Shown: one piece after another, positions 8,095 through 16,716 of the stretch
How positions within the stretch are numbered: position 1 is the stretch's first letter
Layout: each line of letters starts with the position of its first letter
IMG/VR virus record: IMGVR_UViG_3300046534_000931
Location: 1 to 20,316 of that record
DNA: 20,316 nt
Source: a virus
Direction: 5' to 3' (one strand)
Translations under genes and position numbers: made by a program
The notes under the pieces: generated by a model
What the model was told of the DNA's origin: nothing
Seen by the model: only the letters and a program-made list of their open reading frames with translations
Database searches by the model: none

Positions 8095-8159
8095 TAGGGG
8101 TAGTCCTCATTAGAGTTAATAGTAAGATTCATAATACGGTTATATTCAATATATCATTA

Positions 8160-8167
8160 TATTTATA
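8160..8167 (-). promoter_or_regulatory. T4-type late promoter for gp18-gp19
   Basis: This is an exact minus-strand TATAAATA octamer, three bases beyond the gp17 stop (8171) and upstream of the gp18 start (8094). It separates the highly expressed sheath/tube genes from the packaging genes, as expected from their different dosage. Confidence 0.75.
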
Positions 8168-8170
8168 ATA

Positions 8171-9763
8171 TTACCAACTCGAGGAACTCATTGAAGTTCC
8201 TGCCCACATCTCACCATCTTCTGTGCCATCATCAATAAAACCAAAGGGTATTACATCGTCTTCGATCATACGCATATTTTCAGCATGCAGCATTTGGCGC
8301 AGGTCGATATCGGTTAACGATTGAAAGAATGGGGTTGATACGAAATAACCGAACATAACAAGATTCATAACAAGATCGTCATGATGTCCGTTGGTTGCTT
8401 CGTATGAACTTCCTTTCGCTTCGAAGGTCGACAATTCGATTATTGTTTCTTCATCACATAAATCAAGTCTACCTTCTTCGATCAAATCCTTCAGATTGGA
8501 GCAACCAATACGTTTCACTTTCTTAGTCATTGTAACACCAATTGAATCTGCCTTAACTGCCGATTCAAGATATACGTTCTCATATTCTAGTTCGTAATAC
8601 AAGCCATTACATACAAGAGAACCTTGATCATTACTTTCGATTACAGCATATGCATTGTTATACGCTTTGCAATACTTGTATATTACATCAGGTAATAGCA
8701 AAGGAGATATCATATTATCTCTAAATGTTGCCACTTGCCTCCATGGTTTACTCGTTATATCGATCATTATAAATGTTGAATAATCCTGACCGCGCCCTTG
8801 GGCCACGTCGACCATACACATATAAGCATGATCGGGCTCTGGTTTGTGATAAACACTTGCATTTCCTTGAGTGTATACGGCAGGACTCTTTCTCAAACCC
8901 AACAACACATTTCCGTCGATCAGGGTTAAACCGTAACCGATAAACTCATTACCAAATTCCTGTCTGAATTGAAGTGCACTTGTATTGGCAATTGTTTCTT
9001 CTTTCCATTTTTCATCACGGCCTGGGACGTCCATCCAATCAACTCGGAAGTTGGCATATGAATTGACCTTTTGTACAGCACCTTCCCATAACTTATGGAA
9101 TGAATTACCAAGTCCGTTCGCTGTCGATGTGATGATAACTCGAGAAGTCTTACCAGAGGTTATTACAGGATATGTTGATGTATAGAACTGAACATCATTC
9201 TCAACGAAAGCAAATTCGTCAAGATATAGAAGTGATATTGACATACCACGAATTGAACTACCACTTGTCGCGGCAGCAATGATTCTTGAATTATTATCGA
9301 ATTCAATCGAACCTTTGTTCAACGCTTTACAGCCAGGTTGAAGAAAGAACGGTACGTTTTCAAGCATCAACGTGATACGGGAAAGCATTTCTCTCGAAGT
9401 AGCACCCTTGTTTGCAAGTATCGCCACTGTCTTTGTCGCATGGAATAACACATACCAGAGTAAATATCCACACGATGAAATAGACTTTCCTGATTGTCTA
9501 CATGCAAGTACGATACTAAATCGATTCGAGTTGAAATGTTCAAACATATCCTTTTGGTATGGATATAGATCGAAGTCGACCAAACCATGATCGAGATGAA
9601 TTACCTTTAGATAATTAATAGCGAAATAGGCAGGGTCTGCACTACATTTCTTATATTCTGAAATCTGGTAAGCGGTGAAATTGGTTATAACGCCGGCACG
9701 TTTAACTAATGGATTACCTAGGTAATGAGAGTTCTCTTCAGCCGTTATCAGGTTTTGGGTCAT
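8171..9763 (-). CDS. gp17: Terminase large subunit, packaging ATPase/nuclease (T4 gp17-like)
   Basis: gp17 is the DNA-packaging motor that docks on the portal, with an N-terminal ATPase and a C-terminal nuclease that cuts concatemers. Counting from a TTG at 9769, the visible motifs are: Walker A CRQSGKS at 90-96; Walker B LLYLDEF with D184 and catalytic E185; coupling motif TSTAN at 215-219; and nuclease acidic residues D321 (MVDVAQGRGQD), E378 (AVIESN) and D464/D465 (GHHDDLVM). All key residues are present. Two starts are possible. The ATG at 9763 lies 12 bases from a GGAG; the TTG at 9769 lies six bases from it and would add Met-Ser. I list the ATG. Length is 530-532 residues versus 610 in T4. 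It overlaps the end of gp16, as gene 16/17 overlap in T4. Assignment is firm; the start is uncertain by two codons. Confidence 0.96.
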   Translation of the reverse strand: MTQNLITAEENSHYLGNPLVKRAGVITNFTAYQISEYKKCSADPAYFAINYLKVIHLDHGLVDFDLYPYQKDMFEHFNSNRFSIVLACRQSGKSISSCGYLLWYVLFHATKTVAILANKGATSREMLSRITLMLENVPFFLQPGCKALNKGSIEFDNNSRIIAAATSGSSIRGMSISLLYLDEFAFVENDVQFYTSTYPVITSGKTSRVIITSTANGLGNSFHKLWEGAVQKVNSYANFRVDWMDVPGRDEKWKEETIANTSALQFRQEFGNEFIGYGLTLIDGNVLLGLRKSPAVYTQGNASVYHKPEPDHAYMCMVDVAQGRGQDYSTFIMIDITSKPWRQVATFRDNMISPLLLPDVIYKYCKAYNNAYAVIESNDQGSLVCNGLYYELEYENVYLESAVKADSIGVTMTKKVKRIGCSNLKDLIEEGRLDLCDEETIIELSTFEAKGSSYEATNGHHDDLVMNLVMFGYFVSTPFFQSLTDIDLRQMLHAENMRMIEDDVIPFGFIDDGTEDGEMWAGTSMSSSSW

Positions 9764-10112
9764 GCTCAATTATTTCTCCATCATTAATCTTTTGTAGTGC
9801 GAGTTGCAAATCTGCTGTACTTCCGACGAAAAGATTGTTAGTTACATTGTCAGGCCCAGGCAATGCAGCCGTGGGTGGAATGTATTTTGTGTCAATGTCC
9901 TTTCGTTTCTTTTGAAGGTCCATAAGTTTCTCTGCCACCTCAGCATTCTGTTTCATCAGAGTACCAAGCACTTCAAATGCTCGTGGGTGCTCAAGATTCT
10001 TGGCAAGTTCCATCATAAGATCGATTGCCTCCGAACCCTTTTCAGCTAAATCATAATATTGTTTTCTTGCAAAATCATAATCACTAGTGATATCTTTTTC
10101 ATCAACTGCCAT
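9738..10112 (-). CDS. gp16: Terminase small subunit (T4 gp16-like)
   Basis: This is 124 residues. The small terminase forms a ring that recognises concatemeric DNA and stimulates gp17. The sequence SDYDFARKQYYDLAEKGSEA, then LAKNLEHPRAFEVLGTLMKQNAEVAEKLMDLQKKRKDID, is the central coiled-coil/oligomerisation core conserved in T4-like gp16. The C-terminal tail is short and acidic. The ATG at 10112 follows the gp15 stop by six bases. The 3' end overlaps the start of gp17 by about 26 bases, consistent with coupled translation of the two packaging subunits. Confidence 0.93.
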   Translation of the reverse strand: MAVDEKDITSDYDFARKQYYDLAEKGSEAIDLMMELAKNLEHPRAFEVLGTLMKQNAEVAEKLMDLQKKRKDIDTKYIPPTAALPGPDNVTNNLFVGSTADLQLALQKINDGEIIEHDPKPDNG

Positions 10113-10118
10113 ATTTTA

Positions 10119-11105
10119 TTACCAATTCTCAGTTACAGCTATTACCGTATCGGTCACAACTGTGTTTTGTATCGTTATTGTTTCGCCAACTTCAAATATT
10201 CCGGTTGGGTATGTTATAGTTAGGTCATTAGTATTTACTGCAGTTACTTGACCAACCGAAGCACTTGTTGTTCCTATAACAATATCGGATATACTAAATT
10301 GAGTTCCATCACCAACACTTACAATAATTTCATCCGCTACAGAACCAATACTTGTATTGACAGCTACTTCATATGCAGGAACTTCATCAGGGTCCGCATC
10401 GAATGGATTTAATATAGACACTTGTCTTGCAAGTAATTGTTGTGAATTAAAATCACTAAAATCGGCGGTGACCTGACGTATGATCGACTCTTGATTTATT
10501 TCACCGTAGAATCGTACTCTGGTTTCGAAGTCAAGAGTATACACGATAGTACGTTTGGTGAGGAAATCCCCTTCATAATCGTCTGCGATAGATACGCCTT
10601 GCAATACAAACGGCATATCTGTTCGAAGATTATCATTAATTTGTTTTATAGTAACTGTGTAATCCGGTTGAAAGAATGGTAATATTTGCTCGATGATTTG
10701 AAGTGCATCATCTTGGTTTTTTGCCAGAACATTCAACTGGATTCCCAATCTATACCCAACAGGTCCTAATACTCGAATCTTTCCATATAAATCTGTTGGT
10801 GTTGGATTAGGAATAGTCTGTTTTGTTCCCTTTTGCATCTTGGTGTTTGGGTCGTATTGTAATGTAGTCAATTCAAACGACATACGAGGCATTTTGATTG
10901 CAATCTTTGGGTCGTTTAAATCACTCTGTTGATCAATACGAGCAAGGAACTTCTGTTTAGGTCCGTATGCAAGTGGTACCTTGGCTATATTTTGTACTGC
11001 ACCTGCAGCATCACGACGAACAACACTGATATCATTAAACAACGTACCGAACACCGACACAGATCGTCTTATAGTTTCGTGATAAAAATGAATTCCATTA
11101 AACAT
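10119..11105 (-). CDS. gp15: Tail sheath stabiliser/tail completion protein (T4 gp15-like)
   Basis: This is 328 residues, longer than T4 gp15 (272). gp15 caps the finished tail at its head-proximal end and joins it to the gp13/gp14 neck. Family features are the N-terminal MFNGIHFYHETIRRSVSVFGTLFNDI, the VPLAYGPKQKFLARI strand, the DALQIIEQILPFFQPDYTVTI motif near residues 133-153, and the LTKRTIVYTLDFE strand. Residues about 245-328 form an extra beta-rich tail containing FSISDIVIGTTSASVGQVTAVN and FEVGETITIQNT. These repeat-like segments lie beyond the T4 core. The ATG at 11105 overlaps the gp14 stop as TAATG, so the two are translationally coupled. Assignment of the core is firm; the function of the tail is unknown. 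Confidence 0.93.
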   Translation of the reverse strand: MFNGIHFYHETIRRSVSVFGTLFNDISVVRRDAAGAVQNIAKVPLAYGPKQKFLARIDQQSDLNDPKIAIKMPRMSFELTTLQYDPNTKMQKGTKQTIPNPTPTDLYGKIRVLGPVGYRLGIQLNVLAKNQDDALQIIEQILPFFQPDYTVTIKQINDNLRTDMPFVLQGVSIADDYEGDFLTKRTIVYTLDFETRVRFYGEINQESIIRQVTADFSDFNSQQLLARQVSILNPFDADPDEVPAYEVAVNTSIGSVADEIIVSVGDGTQFSISDIVIGTTSASVGQVTAVNTNDLTITYPTGIFEVGETITIQNTVVTDTVIAVTENW

Positions 11106-12022
11106 TATACACTCCTTTCACTGAATGGGTTACTTTCAGAGAAGTCAATTATAGAATCACCTTCATTTTCGAATGTGAAGTTTTGTGCTTCGGCACTGTT
11201 AGGGAATACACCATCTTCTGTTGATGTAATATCGAACACAGTCTCTATGTTTGCGGTTGCACCAGAGTCAGAACCTATAATTTCATTGATTCCAATACCA
11301 CCTGGGATAAACGAATGGAATAATCCATCATTAGTTTCTATGTCAATAACTTTCATCTCGCGAGTATCATTTTTAACATATAACACTTCCGCACTGATTG
11401 TAATTAATGGCGATGCCTGTAAAGTTTGTGTTATAGTCTCACCATCCACAAACTCCCCTGTAATCACACCAAGTTCGAATAATGTAGTATATGAATTTGT
11501 TTCTACGGCATCAATTTCATCAATACCTGTGTTGAAATCTTCATCATTCATTTCAAATAGTCGCGCTTGCATCTTATAAACGGGTAAGTTCGATAATTGA
11601 TAGAATGGCATTTCATGTTCGACAAATGATATTTCAAAGAAACTATTAGATAATGGTAGATAAATTAAATCACCTTCGTTTGGTCTTTGTTGGAATTCTG
11701 TATTTTCGAATGACCCAACCATTTGGTCCCATCTACGTCTTGCAACTATAAAGGTCGCTTCGTCTCTTATTTCAAGACCGAATTTCGACATAAGATTTCC
11801 CTCGCCTTCAAAACCTTCGATGCCTTCAATATAAACTTCGACCATGTAGGCATCGTCAAATTGAGATTCAACGTCTTCATTGAGTACCATGTCTCGAGTA
11901 ACGATTGTACGTGGCAGATAGTAGATATCTTGGCCGTACATCTTTACAGATTCGATTATCAAATCTTCGTATAGTATTTGTTCGGAACGGACCTTGGGTG
12001 ATATGTATAGATTAGTTGGCAT
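11105..12022 (-). CDS. gp14: Neck protein (T4 gp14-like)
   Basis: This is 305 residues versus 256 in T4. gp14 forms part of the neck that seals the packaged head and accepts the tail. Recognisable segments are NLYISPKVRSEQILYEDLIIESVKMYGQDIYYLPR at the N-terminus, EIRDEATFIVARRRWDQMVG near 84-103, and RPNEGDLIYLPLSNSFFEISFVEHEMPFYQLSNLPVYKM near 113-151. Residues about 183-270 form an inserted or appended beta-rich stretch (ITGEFVDGETITQTL ... IIGSDSGATANIETVFDI). It is built from the same kind of GETI/SGAT units as the gp15 extension. The gene lies four bases after gp13 and shares its TAATG junction with gp15. Confidence 0.94.
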   Translation of the reverse strand: MPTNLYISPKVRSEQILYEDLIIESVKMYGQDIYYLPRTIVTRDMVLNEDVESQFDDAYMVEVYIEGIEGFEGEGNLMSKFGLEIRDEATFIVARRRWDQMVGSFENTEFQQRPNEGDLIYLPLSNSFFEISFVEHEMPFYQLSNLPVYKMQARLFEMNDEDFNTGIDEIDAVETNSYTTLFELGVITGEFVDGETITQTLQASPLITISAEVLYVKNDTREMKVIDIETNDGLFHSFIPGGIGINEIIGSDSGATANIETVFDITSTEDGVFPNSAEAQNFTFENEGDSIIDFSESNPFSERSV

Positions 12023-12026
12023 ATTA

Positions 12027-12782
12027 TTAACCTATCATGAAGTCTGGGGGAAACTCCCAGTTCAATTGCATCTGTTCTTCAAGCGATTGAATTTCCGCAT
12101 TTGCTTCTTCCCACATGATTTGACCTGACATTGTAACGCCGCCTGGAAGTTGCATACCTTCAAACTTCTTTAGGTTAGTGCCCCATTGTCTTTTAATCAA
12201 TTGAGTTGTGTATTTCTTTAGAAACATATCATTATAGACAGCAACATACGTTTCAGGGTCGATTATAACAGATGCATCAAGTACGATGTAATCATCCGCA
12301 ACTATATCTTTACCCCATTCGATGTACAAATATAATCTGCTCATGTGGCGACTAAATCTTACTTGGCTTGCAGTATTAAACATTCCTTGAGCAAGGGTTA
12401 ATTGACTCTGCATTTGTGCATATTGAGCCATTCCTGAAAAGCCACCACTTCTAAGATTGTAAACATCATTGAATGCCATTTGGTATTCGACGTTAAATAT
12501 TCCGCCACCACCACCAAATCCTAATCCATTAAGAGGTACAATTCTTGTTATAACGGAAATGTCTGCTGGTAAGGTTATGTATTCGTTTGTGATATCAGCC
12601 GCAGTAACTTGAATTTTGTAGTATGAATCTAACAATGCATCTGAATGATATGTTTGATAGTATTGCAGTGCTTCGTCTACTCTGTCTGCAACTTGATCAT
12701 CATCAACATTGACTTCGAGTACTGGAGCACCCAATTGTCTCAAACAATATTCGATTAATTCGTTTCGTGATGTGACGGCCAT
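12027..12782 (-). CDS. gp13: Neck protein (T4 gp13-like)
   Basis: This is 251 residues versus 309 in T4. gp13 assembles with gp14 on the filled head to complete the neck connector. The N-terminal RNELIEYCLRQLGAPVLEVNVDDDQVADRVDEALQYYQTYHSDA is the hallmark of this family. Residues about 85-100 contain a glycine-rich stretch (LGFGGGGGIFNVEYQ), and the remainder is amphipathic helices ending in QMQLNWEFPPDFMIG. The ATG at 12782 has an AGG-type ribosome binding site seven bases upstream and a late promoter about 28 bases upstream. It therefore heads the gp13-gp17 transcription unit. Confidence 0.94.
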   Translation of the reverse strand: MAVTSRNELIEYCLRQLGAPVLEVNVDDDQVADRVDEALQYYQTYHSDALLDSYYKIQVTAADITNEYITLPADISVITRIVPLNGLGFGGGGGIFNVEYQMAFNDVYNLRSGGFSGMAQYAQMQSQLTLAQGMFNTASQVRFSRHMSRLYLYIEWGKDIVADDYIVLDASVIIDPETYVAVYNDMFLKKYTTQLIKRQWGTNLKKFEGMQLPGGVTMSGQIMWEEANAEIQSLEEQMQLNWEFPPDFMIG

Positions 12783-12809
12783 TATGTTACCTGTTTATAT
12801 GGTTTGTAT

Positions 12810-12817
12810 TATTTATA
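12810..12817 (-). promoter_or_regulatory. T4-type late promoter for gp13-gp17
   Basis: This is an exact minus-strand TATAAATA octamer, 28 bases upstream of the gp13 ATG and 15 bases after the stop of the 80-aa gene. It heads the neck and packaging genes. Confidence 0.8.
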
Positions 12818-12832
12818 CAAATGAGGTTTCAA

Positions 12833-13075
12833 TTAAAATATTACTGCTTTTGCGATAGCGCGTAATTCTATTCTTTTTGGAGTATGAACTAGTGCAGCTA
12901 CTTCCTGTACAAGTTGAGGTTCATTATCTACATCATCTCCTACATCAACTACGTGCCTATGGTTAGTAGATGATATTTCCTTACCATCCTCATATATTAC
13001 AGTTCTATTCTTAACTTGAATTTGCCCATCTTCGAGAACTTCGCATGATGTTATTAGCTCTTTAGTTATTGCCAT
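12833..13075 (-). CDS. Small conserved phage protein, function unknown
   Basis: This is 80 residues from an ATG at 13075, with a good AGGAG ribosome binding site that overlaps the stop of the upstream fibre gene. The sequence (VLEDGQIQVKNRTVIYEDGKEISSTNHRHVVDVGDD) resembles a family of short proteins found beside fibre genes in marine phages, with the typical 'tvi.edGkeis...hRhv..pgdd' pattern and a C-terminal helical segment. I recall the pattern but cannot name a function. Its place directly after the large fibre suggests a fibre-associated role or an assembly helper; this is inference. Confidence 0.75.
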   Translation of the reverse strand: MAITKELITSCEVLEDGQIQVKNRTVIYEDGKEISSTNHRHVVDVGDDVDNEPQLVQEVAALVHTPKRIELRAIAKAVIF

Positions 13076-13087
13076 TTTTTATTTCTC

Positions 13088-16000
13088 CTAGTTTGCTGGG
13101 TATGTCAATGTAATTACCACTTGGTTAGATGTTGTAGTAAAGTCAGTATGCTGAAGCTGAACCCACGCTGAACCATCTTGTGTTCCGTGATTCGAACCCC
13201 AAAAAGACAGTTCGCCGTTGGCTGCATTTAACCAGCCAACAATAGTCCAATAACTGACTCTGCCAAAAAACTGTGATAATACAGGAAACGATGTATATCC
13301 TGTATTCAAAGGGGTAAATGGAAGACCTGTGACGAGTATGGCACCTCCCGTTGATGCCATCGAAACAAGAGTAGTTGTTACTGTAACCATTCTACCTACT
13401 TTTGTGTATATGGAATGACTAGAGGTTACACCGCCAGCAACAGAAGGTATCCATGTACCTTCCTCATAATCATCCAATAAGGAAGCAGTCGATCCTGCGG
13501 CACTACCCCCTACAGCGGCAAAATCAATACCCTTACCGTTAGCTATTACCACGTTTCCAACAAAAGTGGCATTTTGTGATGCATCTAACGTCAGTGCTGT
13601 GGTTGATCCGTTTGTTCTGAACCGAATTTGATTCGGTGCGTCTATATAAAGATTATCGTCACTAAACAACTGCATTATCGTAACATTAGTAGTATCATTT
13701 TTCTTAGATTGTATCCCACCTCCAGCAGAGCTGTTATTTGTTCTAATAATAGAAGGTGTTACAATACTTCCAGCAAAGGTAGCATTTTGGGATGCATCTA
13801 ACGTCAGTGCTGTGATTGCGCCGTTTGTTCCAATTATCAATCCACCAGCGTTATCTGCGCTTAACCTAGCTCTTTCGCCTGTGGTCTGATTACCCATGAA
13901 TATGTAAGATGAGTTGGTTCCTGAACCTCTTGGATAAAATGCTCCCCAGCCATCGCCACCTGTTGAGTAAACAATAGTGTTGGTAGATGGGGTTAAAAAA
14001 TATCCGTTCTGAGCATTAATGTCGCCCGCAAAAGTAGCATTTTGTGATGCATTTAACGTCAGTGCTGTTGCTGTAGCATTGTCATCAATACCTGTTGATG
14101 TGAGATTGAGCATTGTCACATCGCCCGAGAATGTTGCCGATACTTCTGTACTGGCAGCACTTCCTAAGAACCTTAATGCAGACACATTTGCTGTGTTATT
14201 ACTCTTAACCAAAAACTCCATAGCGGTGAACTGAGAGTTAAGCAGTTCATGGGTTATCGAACCCATTGAAGTACCAACAGTATCGTCAACACCACCTTGT
14301 ATTGTAAAATCTATTGATGTACCAGCAAATGCGTTTGGTTGTTGAAGCTCTAAACCGGAAGATATACTATTAGTACTAGATGATTTTCCTATAACCCTAC
14401 CATAACTAAAAACCTGATCGGCTCGAAAATCTCCATCAACAAACAGTTTTCCGGTGAACGTAGATTCAGGGAATCCTGCTCCTTCTCCTAATATTTTTAA
14501 TCCTAAAACATTGGCAACACTATTAGTCTGAACATAAAAGTTCATTTCACTTTTACCAGAACCTAGTGCATTATGTGAGATACGTCCTAGTGTGGTAGTA
14601 CCAGCAGCTACTCCAGTACCTATCGAGAAATCAATTGCTACACCAGTAACTGCGTTTGGATGTTGTAAATCTAAAAGTGTTGTATTGTTTGCTACGGTTG
14701 TGGTGTGAAGTCGTGATACACCGAATGCGGATATACCAGCAGTAAAAGCGGCATACTCATCTGCGCCGACAGTCAACCAGTTAGCGTCAGAATTATCGGT
14801 TATGTTATATCCCTCAGAACCTGTTTGCCATGTAGCTGTAGTCGCACTTGTGGCAGTTAATACTTGCCCCAATGAAGGTGTGCTGGTGTTCGTTGCTACC
14901 TTGTTACCTGCAAGGTTAGTCAGGCCATCGAATCCTTTTAAAGATGTAATTAGGCCACCATTGTCGATGTTCATTTGAACAGTACCAATGGTGGTTGTGT
15001 TGTTTGCTGCCGTATGGAATCTTAAACTAGTCGCAGAGTTGAGCGTTCCTGACCCACCTCCAATGTAAAAAATATTATCAGTTATGGTACTAACGCCAAC
15101 AAGAAGAGTAAACTCTTCTTCAGCATTTGAGAAGTGAGGAACTACTATCCTGCCAACCTTTGCTGTGTTATTACCCCGCGAGAAAGCGGCACTCTCAGCA
15201 CCAATAACTAACGCATTATTCCCATCCCATATATCCAACTGACGAGAAAATGTTGAAGATGCATCGGTCAGTGTTAGTACTGTGGCAGTTGCACTATCTG
15301 AAATACCCACTAAAGAAGCGGAAGGGAGCGTCTGCCATGTAGATGCTGTTGCACTTATTGCTGTCAATACTTGAGTAGCGGATGGGGTGCTAGTATTAGT
15401 AGTTATCTTATTGCCAGCTAAATTTGTTAATCCATCAAAACCTTTTAGTGAATCAATACTACCATCGCTATTAATAGAAAGATTTTCGGTTATTGCAGCA
15501 ACAGAATCTGCAGCGCCGGTACCAGCACTGAATAGCTTTATTTCACCTGAGGCACTCATAAACGTCAGTGTCGCAAAACCGGATGCTATGCGTTTCCATG
15601 CTCCATCAAAATAAAGATTATGGGTTAAGTAACTGGTGTTTGCAGCGCCATTACCAGCTATTACTGCATTTCCTGCCTGTACACCGTAGATTGGAGAAAG
15701 CCAAGGGGATACAGGAACTCCTCCGACAGACAATTGACTATCAAATACCGCATTTTCGTCTACGTCAACGGTTAAGAAAGTGGCATTGGAATTGTCTGTA
15801 ATATTATATAACACATTAACATAATTTCCAGGATCAATATTGACAGCACCTTGATCAGTTGTCCAATCGATGTGTTCATTAGCAACGAATCCATTTAATG
15901 CATTATGAGTAATACCCGCTTCGATTAACGTATTATTAACCCAGGCACTACCGTCCCACTTCAATAATTCACCGGTGCCTAACGTGGTTATTGTAGTGTC

Positions 16001-16228
16001 TGTTAAATCGAGAATGGTGGAAGCAATTGCTGGTAATATCGACTCGGGTAATTTATTCCCCGCGCCAATGATAGGTATATTCCCATTGAGAATACCTGTG
16101 TCTAAAGCAGCCGCAGTACCAATCGCAGATGTTTCAACTTTATCAGAATTTAGATTGTTAAAGTTAGCATCGATCTCGTTATTGGTTAGCAGTGTGCCCT
16201 TGCCTGCTCTTGTTACAATAGTAGCCAT
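13088..16228 (-). CDS. Large modular tail fibre protein
   Basis: This is 1046 residues. The N-terminus (TRAGKGTLLTNNEIDANFNNLNSDK) is the virion-attachment signature of many marine phage fibres. The shaft consists of duplicated modules: YNITDNS units at 141 and 474; SLKGFDGLTNLAGNK units at 259-302 and 428-469; paired domains at 518-581 and 626-689 (LQHPNAVTG.AIDF / LQQPNAFAG.SIDF); and ALTL.ASQNATF units at 722-733, 807-818 and 878-889. The C-terminal domain from about 915 (LDDYEEGTWIPSV ... YTKVGRMVTVTTTLV) is a common phage fibre end domain. No S74-type self-cleaving chaperone is visible. The ATG at 16228 lies five bases after the preceding gene's stop. It is probably a host-range determinant. 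It shares repeats with the partial fibre gene at the right edge. Confidence 0.88.
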   Translation of the reverse strand: MATIVTRAGKGTLLTNNEIDANFNNLNSDKVETSAIGTAAALDTGILNGNIPIIGAGNKLPESILPAIASTILDLTDTTITTLGTGELLKWDGSAWVNNTLIEAGITHNALNGFVANEHIDWTTDQGAVNIDPGNYVNVLYNITDNSNATFLTVDVDENAVFDSQLSVGGVPVSPWLSPIYGVQAGNAVIAGNGAANTSYLTHNLYFDGAWKRIASGFATLTFMSASGEIKLFSAGTGAADSVAAITENLSINSDGSIDSLKGFDGLTNLAGNKITTNTSTPSATQVLTAISATASTWQTLPSASLVGISDSATATVLTLTDASSTFSRQLDIWDGNNALVIGAESAAFSRGNNTAKVGRIVVPHFSNAEEEFTLLVGVSTITDNIFYIGGGSGTLNSATSLRFHTAANNTTTIGTVQMNIDNGGLITSLKGFDGLTNLAGNKVATNTSTPSLGQVLTATSATTATWQTGSEGYNITDNSDANWLTVGADEYAAFTAGISAFGVSRLHTTTVANNTTLLDLQHPNAVTGVAIDFSIGTGVAAGTTTLGRISHNALGSGKSEMNFYVQTNSVANVLGLKILGEGAGFPESTFTGKLFVDGDFRADQVFSYGRVIGKSSSTNSISSGLELQQPNAFAGTSIDFTIQGGVDDTVGTSMGSITHELLNSQFTAMEFLVKSNNTANVSALRFLGSAASTEVSATFSGDVTMLNLTSTGIDDNATATALTLNASQNATFAGDINAQNGYFLTPSTNTIVYSTGGDGWGAFYPRGSGTNSSYIFMGNQTTGERARLSADNAGGLIIGTNGAITALTLDASQNATFAGSIVTPSIIRTNNSSAGGGIQSKKNDTTNVTIMQLFSDDNLYIDAPNQIRFRTNGSTTALTLDASQNATFVGNVVIANGKGIDFAAVGGSAAGSTASLLDDYEEGTWIPSVAGGVTSSHSIYTKVGRMVTVTTTLVSMASTGGAILVTGLPFTPLNTGYTSFPVLSQFFGRVSYWTIVGWLNAANGELSFWGSNHGTQDGSAWVQLQHTDFTTTSNQVVITLTYPAN
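13557..13617 (-). repeat. 61-bp near-identical repeat, copy 1 (fibre gene)
   Basis: This 61-base segment matches 20232-20292 in the other fibre gene at 59 of 61 positions. It encodes the TTALTLDASQNATF(V)G motif. Two further diverged copies in this gene lie near 13775-13810 and 14030-14065. It is a likely site for homologous exchange between the fibre genes. Confidence 0.85.
14822..15454 (-). repeat. Region bounded by duplicated SLKGFDG modules in the fibre gene
   Basis: About 43-residue modules beginning SLKGFDGLTNLAGNK and ending TWQT occur at 15323-15454 and 14822-14947. They share TNTSTPS and QVLTA blocks at protein level and are diverged at DNA level, so the duplication is not recent. 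They look like repeated registers of the fibre shaft. Confidence 0.75.
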
Positions 16229-16233
16229 GGCTA

Positions 16234-16683
16234 TTAATTAATTGTGATAGTCCAAGTGATAGAAAGTGAATCATCAACTCCTTTATTGACAACTGGAAAA
16301 TCTGTTCGTGCAAGCATTGTTCCTGCTGCACCAGCATCAAATATTCCTGCTTCTGTGATTGCACCGGTGCCTGTTCCGTTTGGAAATTGGGCAACATAGG
16401 CAACATTATTAGTCGAGGCAATATCAGATGTTAATGTAACTCGTGAAGCACCAATTTCAGCACCAAGAGCAGTATTACCTACGGCAGCTGTTGTTGCATC
16501 GGTTCCAACTGCCATATGAGACATAACAGTAGGTGTTGTAGTACCGGAAAGACGGGAAGCAATAAAGTTCTTACCAACAGTTACAACTATGTTTTCTGTT
16601 AGAACGTTCTCTTTTACTTTACCATCAGGGCCCGTTAATACTATGTTTAGTTTACCTGTGGCTTTGATTGTATCTGTGATCAT
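16234..16683 (-). CDS. Small virion structural protein (marine phage fibre-associated family)
   Basis: This is 149 residues from an ATG at 16683, with an AAGGA ribosome binding site and a late promoter upstream. The sequence GKVKENVLTENIVVTVGKNFIASRLSGTT, then MSHMAVGTDATTAA, then GAITEAGIFDAGAAGTMLARTDFPVVNKGVDDSLSITWTITIN, matches a widespread family of small phage proteins. They lie next to tail fibre genes and are often annotated only as structural or hypothetical. It is beta-rich and lacks cysteine, signal peptide and membrane segments. It precedes the large fibre by five bases and shares its transcript. A role as a fibre base, collar or baseplate-associated protein is inferred from position. 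Confidence 0.8.
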   Translation of the reverse strand: MITDTIKATGKLNIVLTGPDGKVKENVLTENIVVTVGKNFIASRLSGTTTPTVMSHMAVGTDATTAAVGNTALGAEIGASRVTLTSDIASTNNVAYVAQFPNGTGTGAITEAGIFDAGAAGTMLARTDFPVVNKGVDDSLSITWTITIN

Positions 16684-16716
16684 GGGATTTCCTTGTTAAA
16701 TTTGTATTTACTTAGT

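Noticed and set aside
10929-11579. 216-codon open frame on the plus strand opposite gp14/gp15
   Set aside because: It lies entirely antisense to two firmly identified genes, has no ribosome binding site or promoter of note, and its translation is low-complexity Ser/Ile/Val-rich, as expected of a shadow frame.
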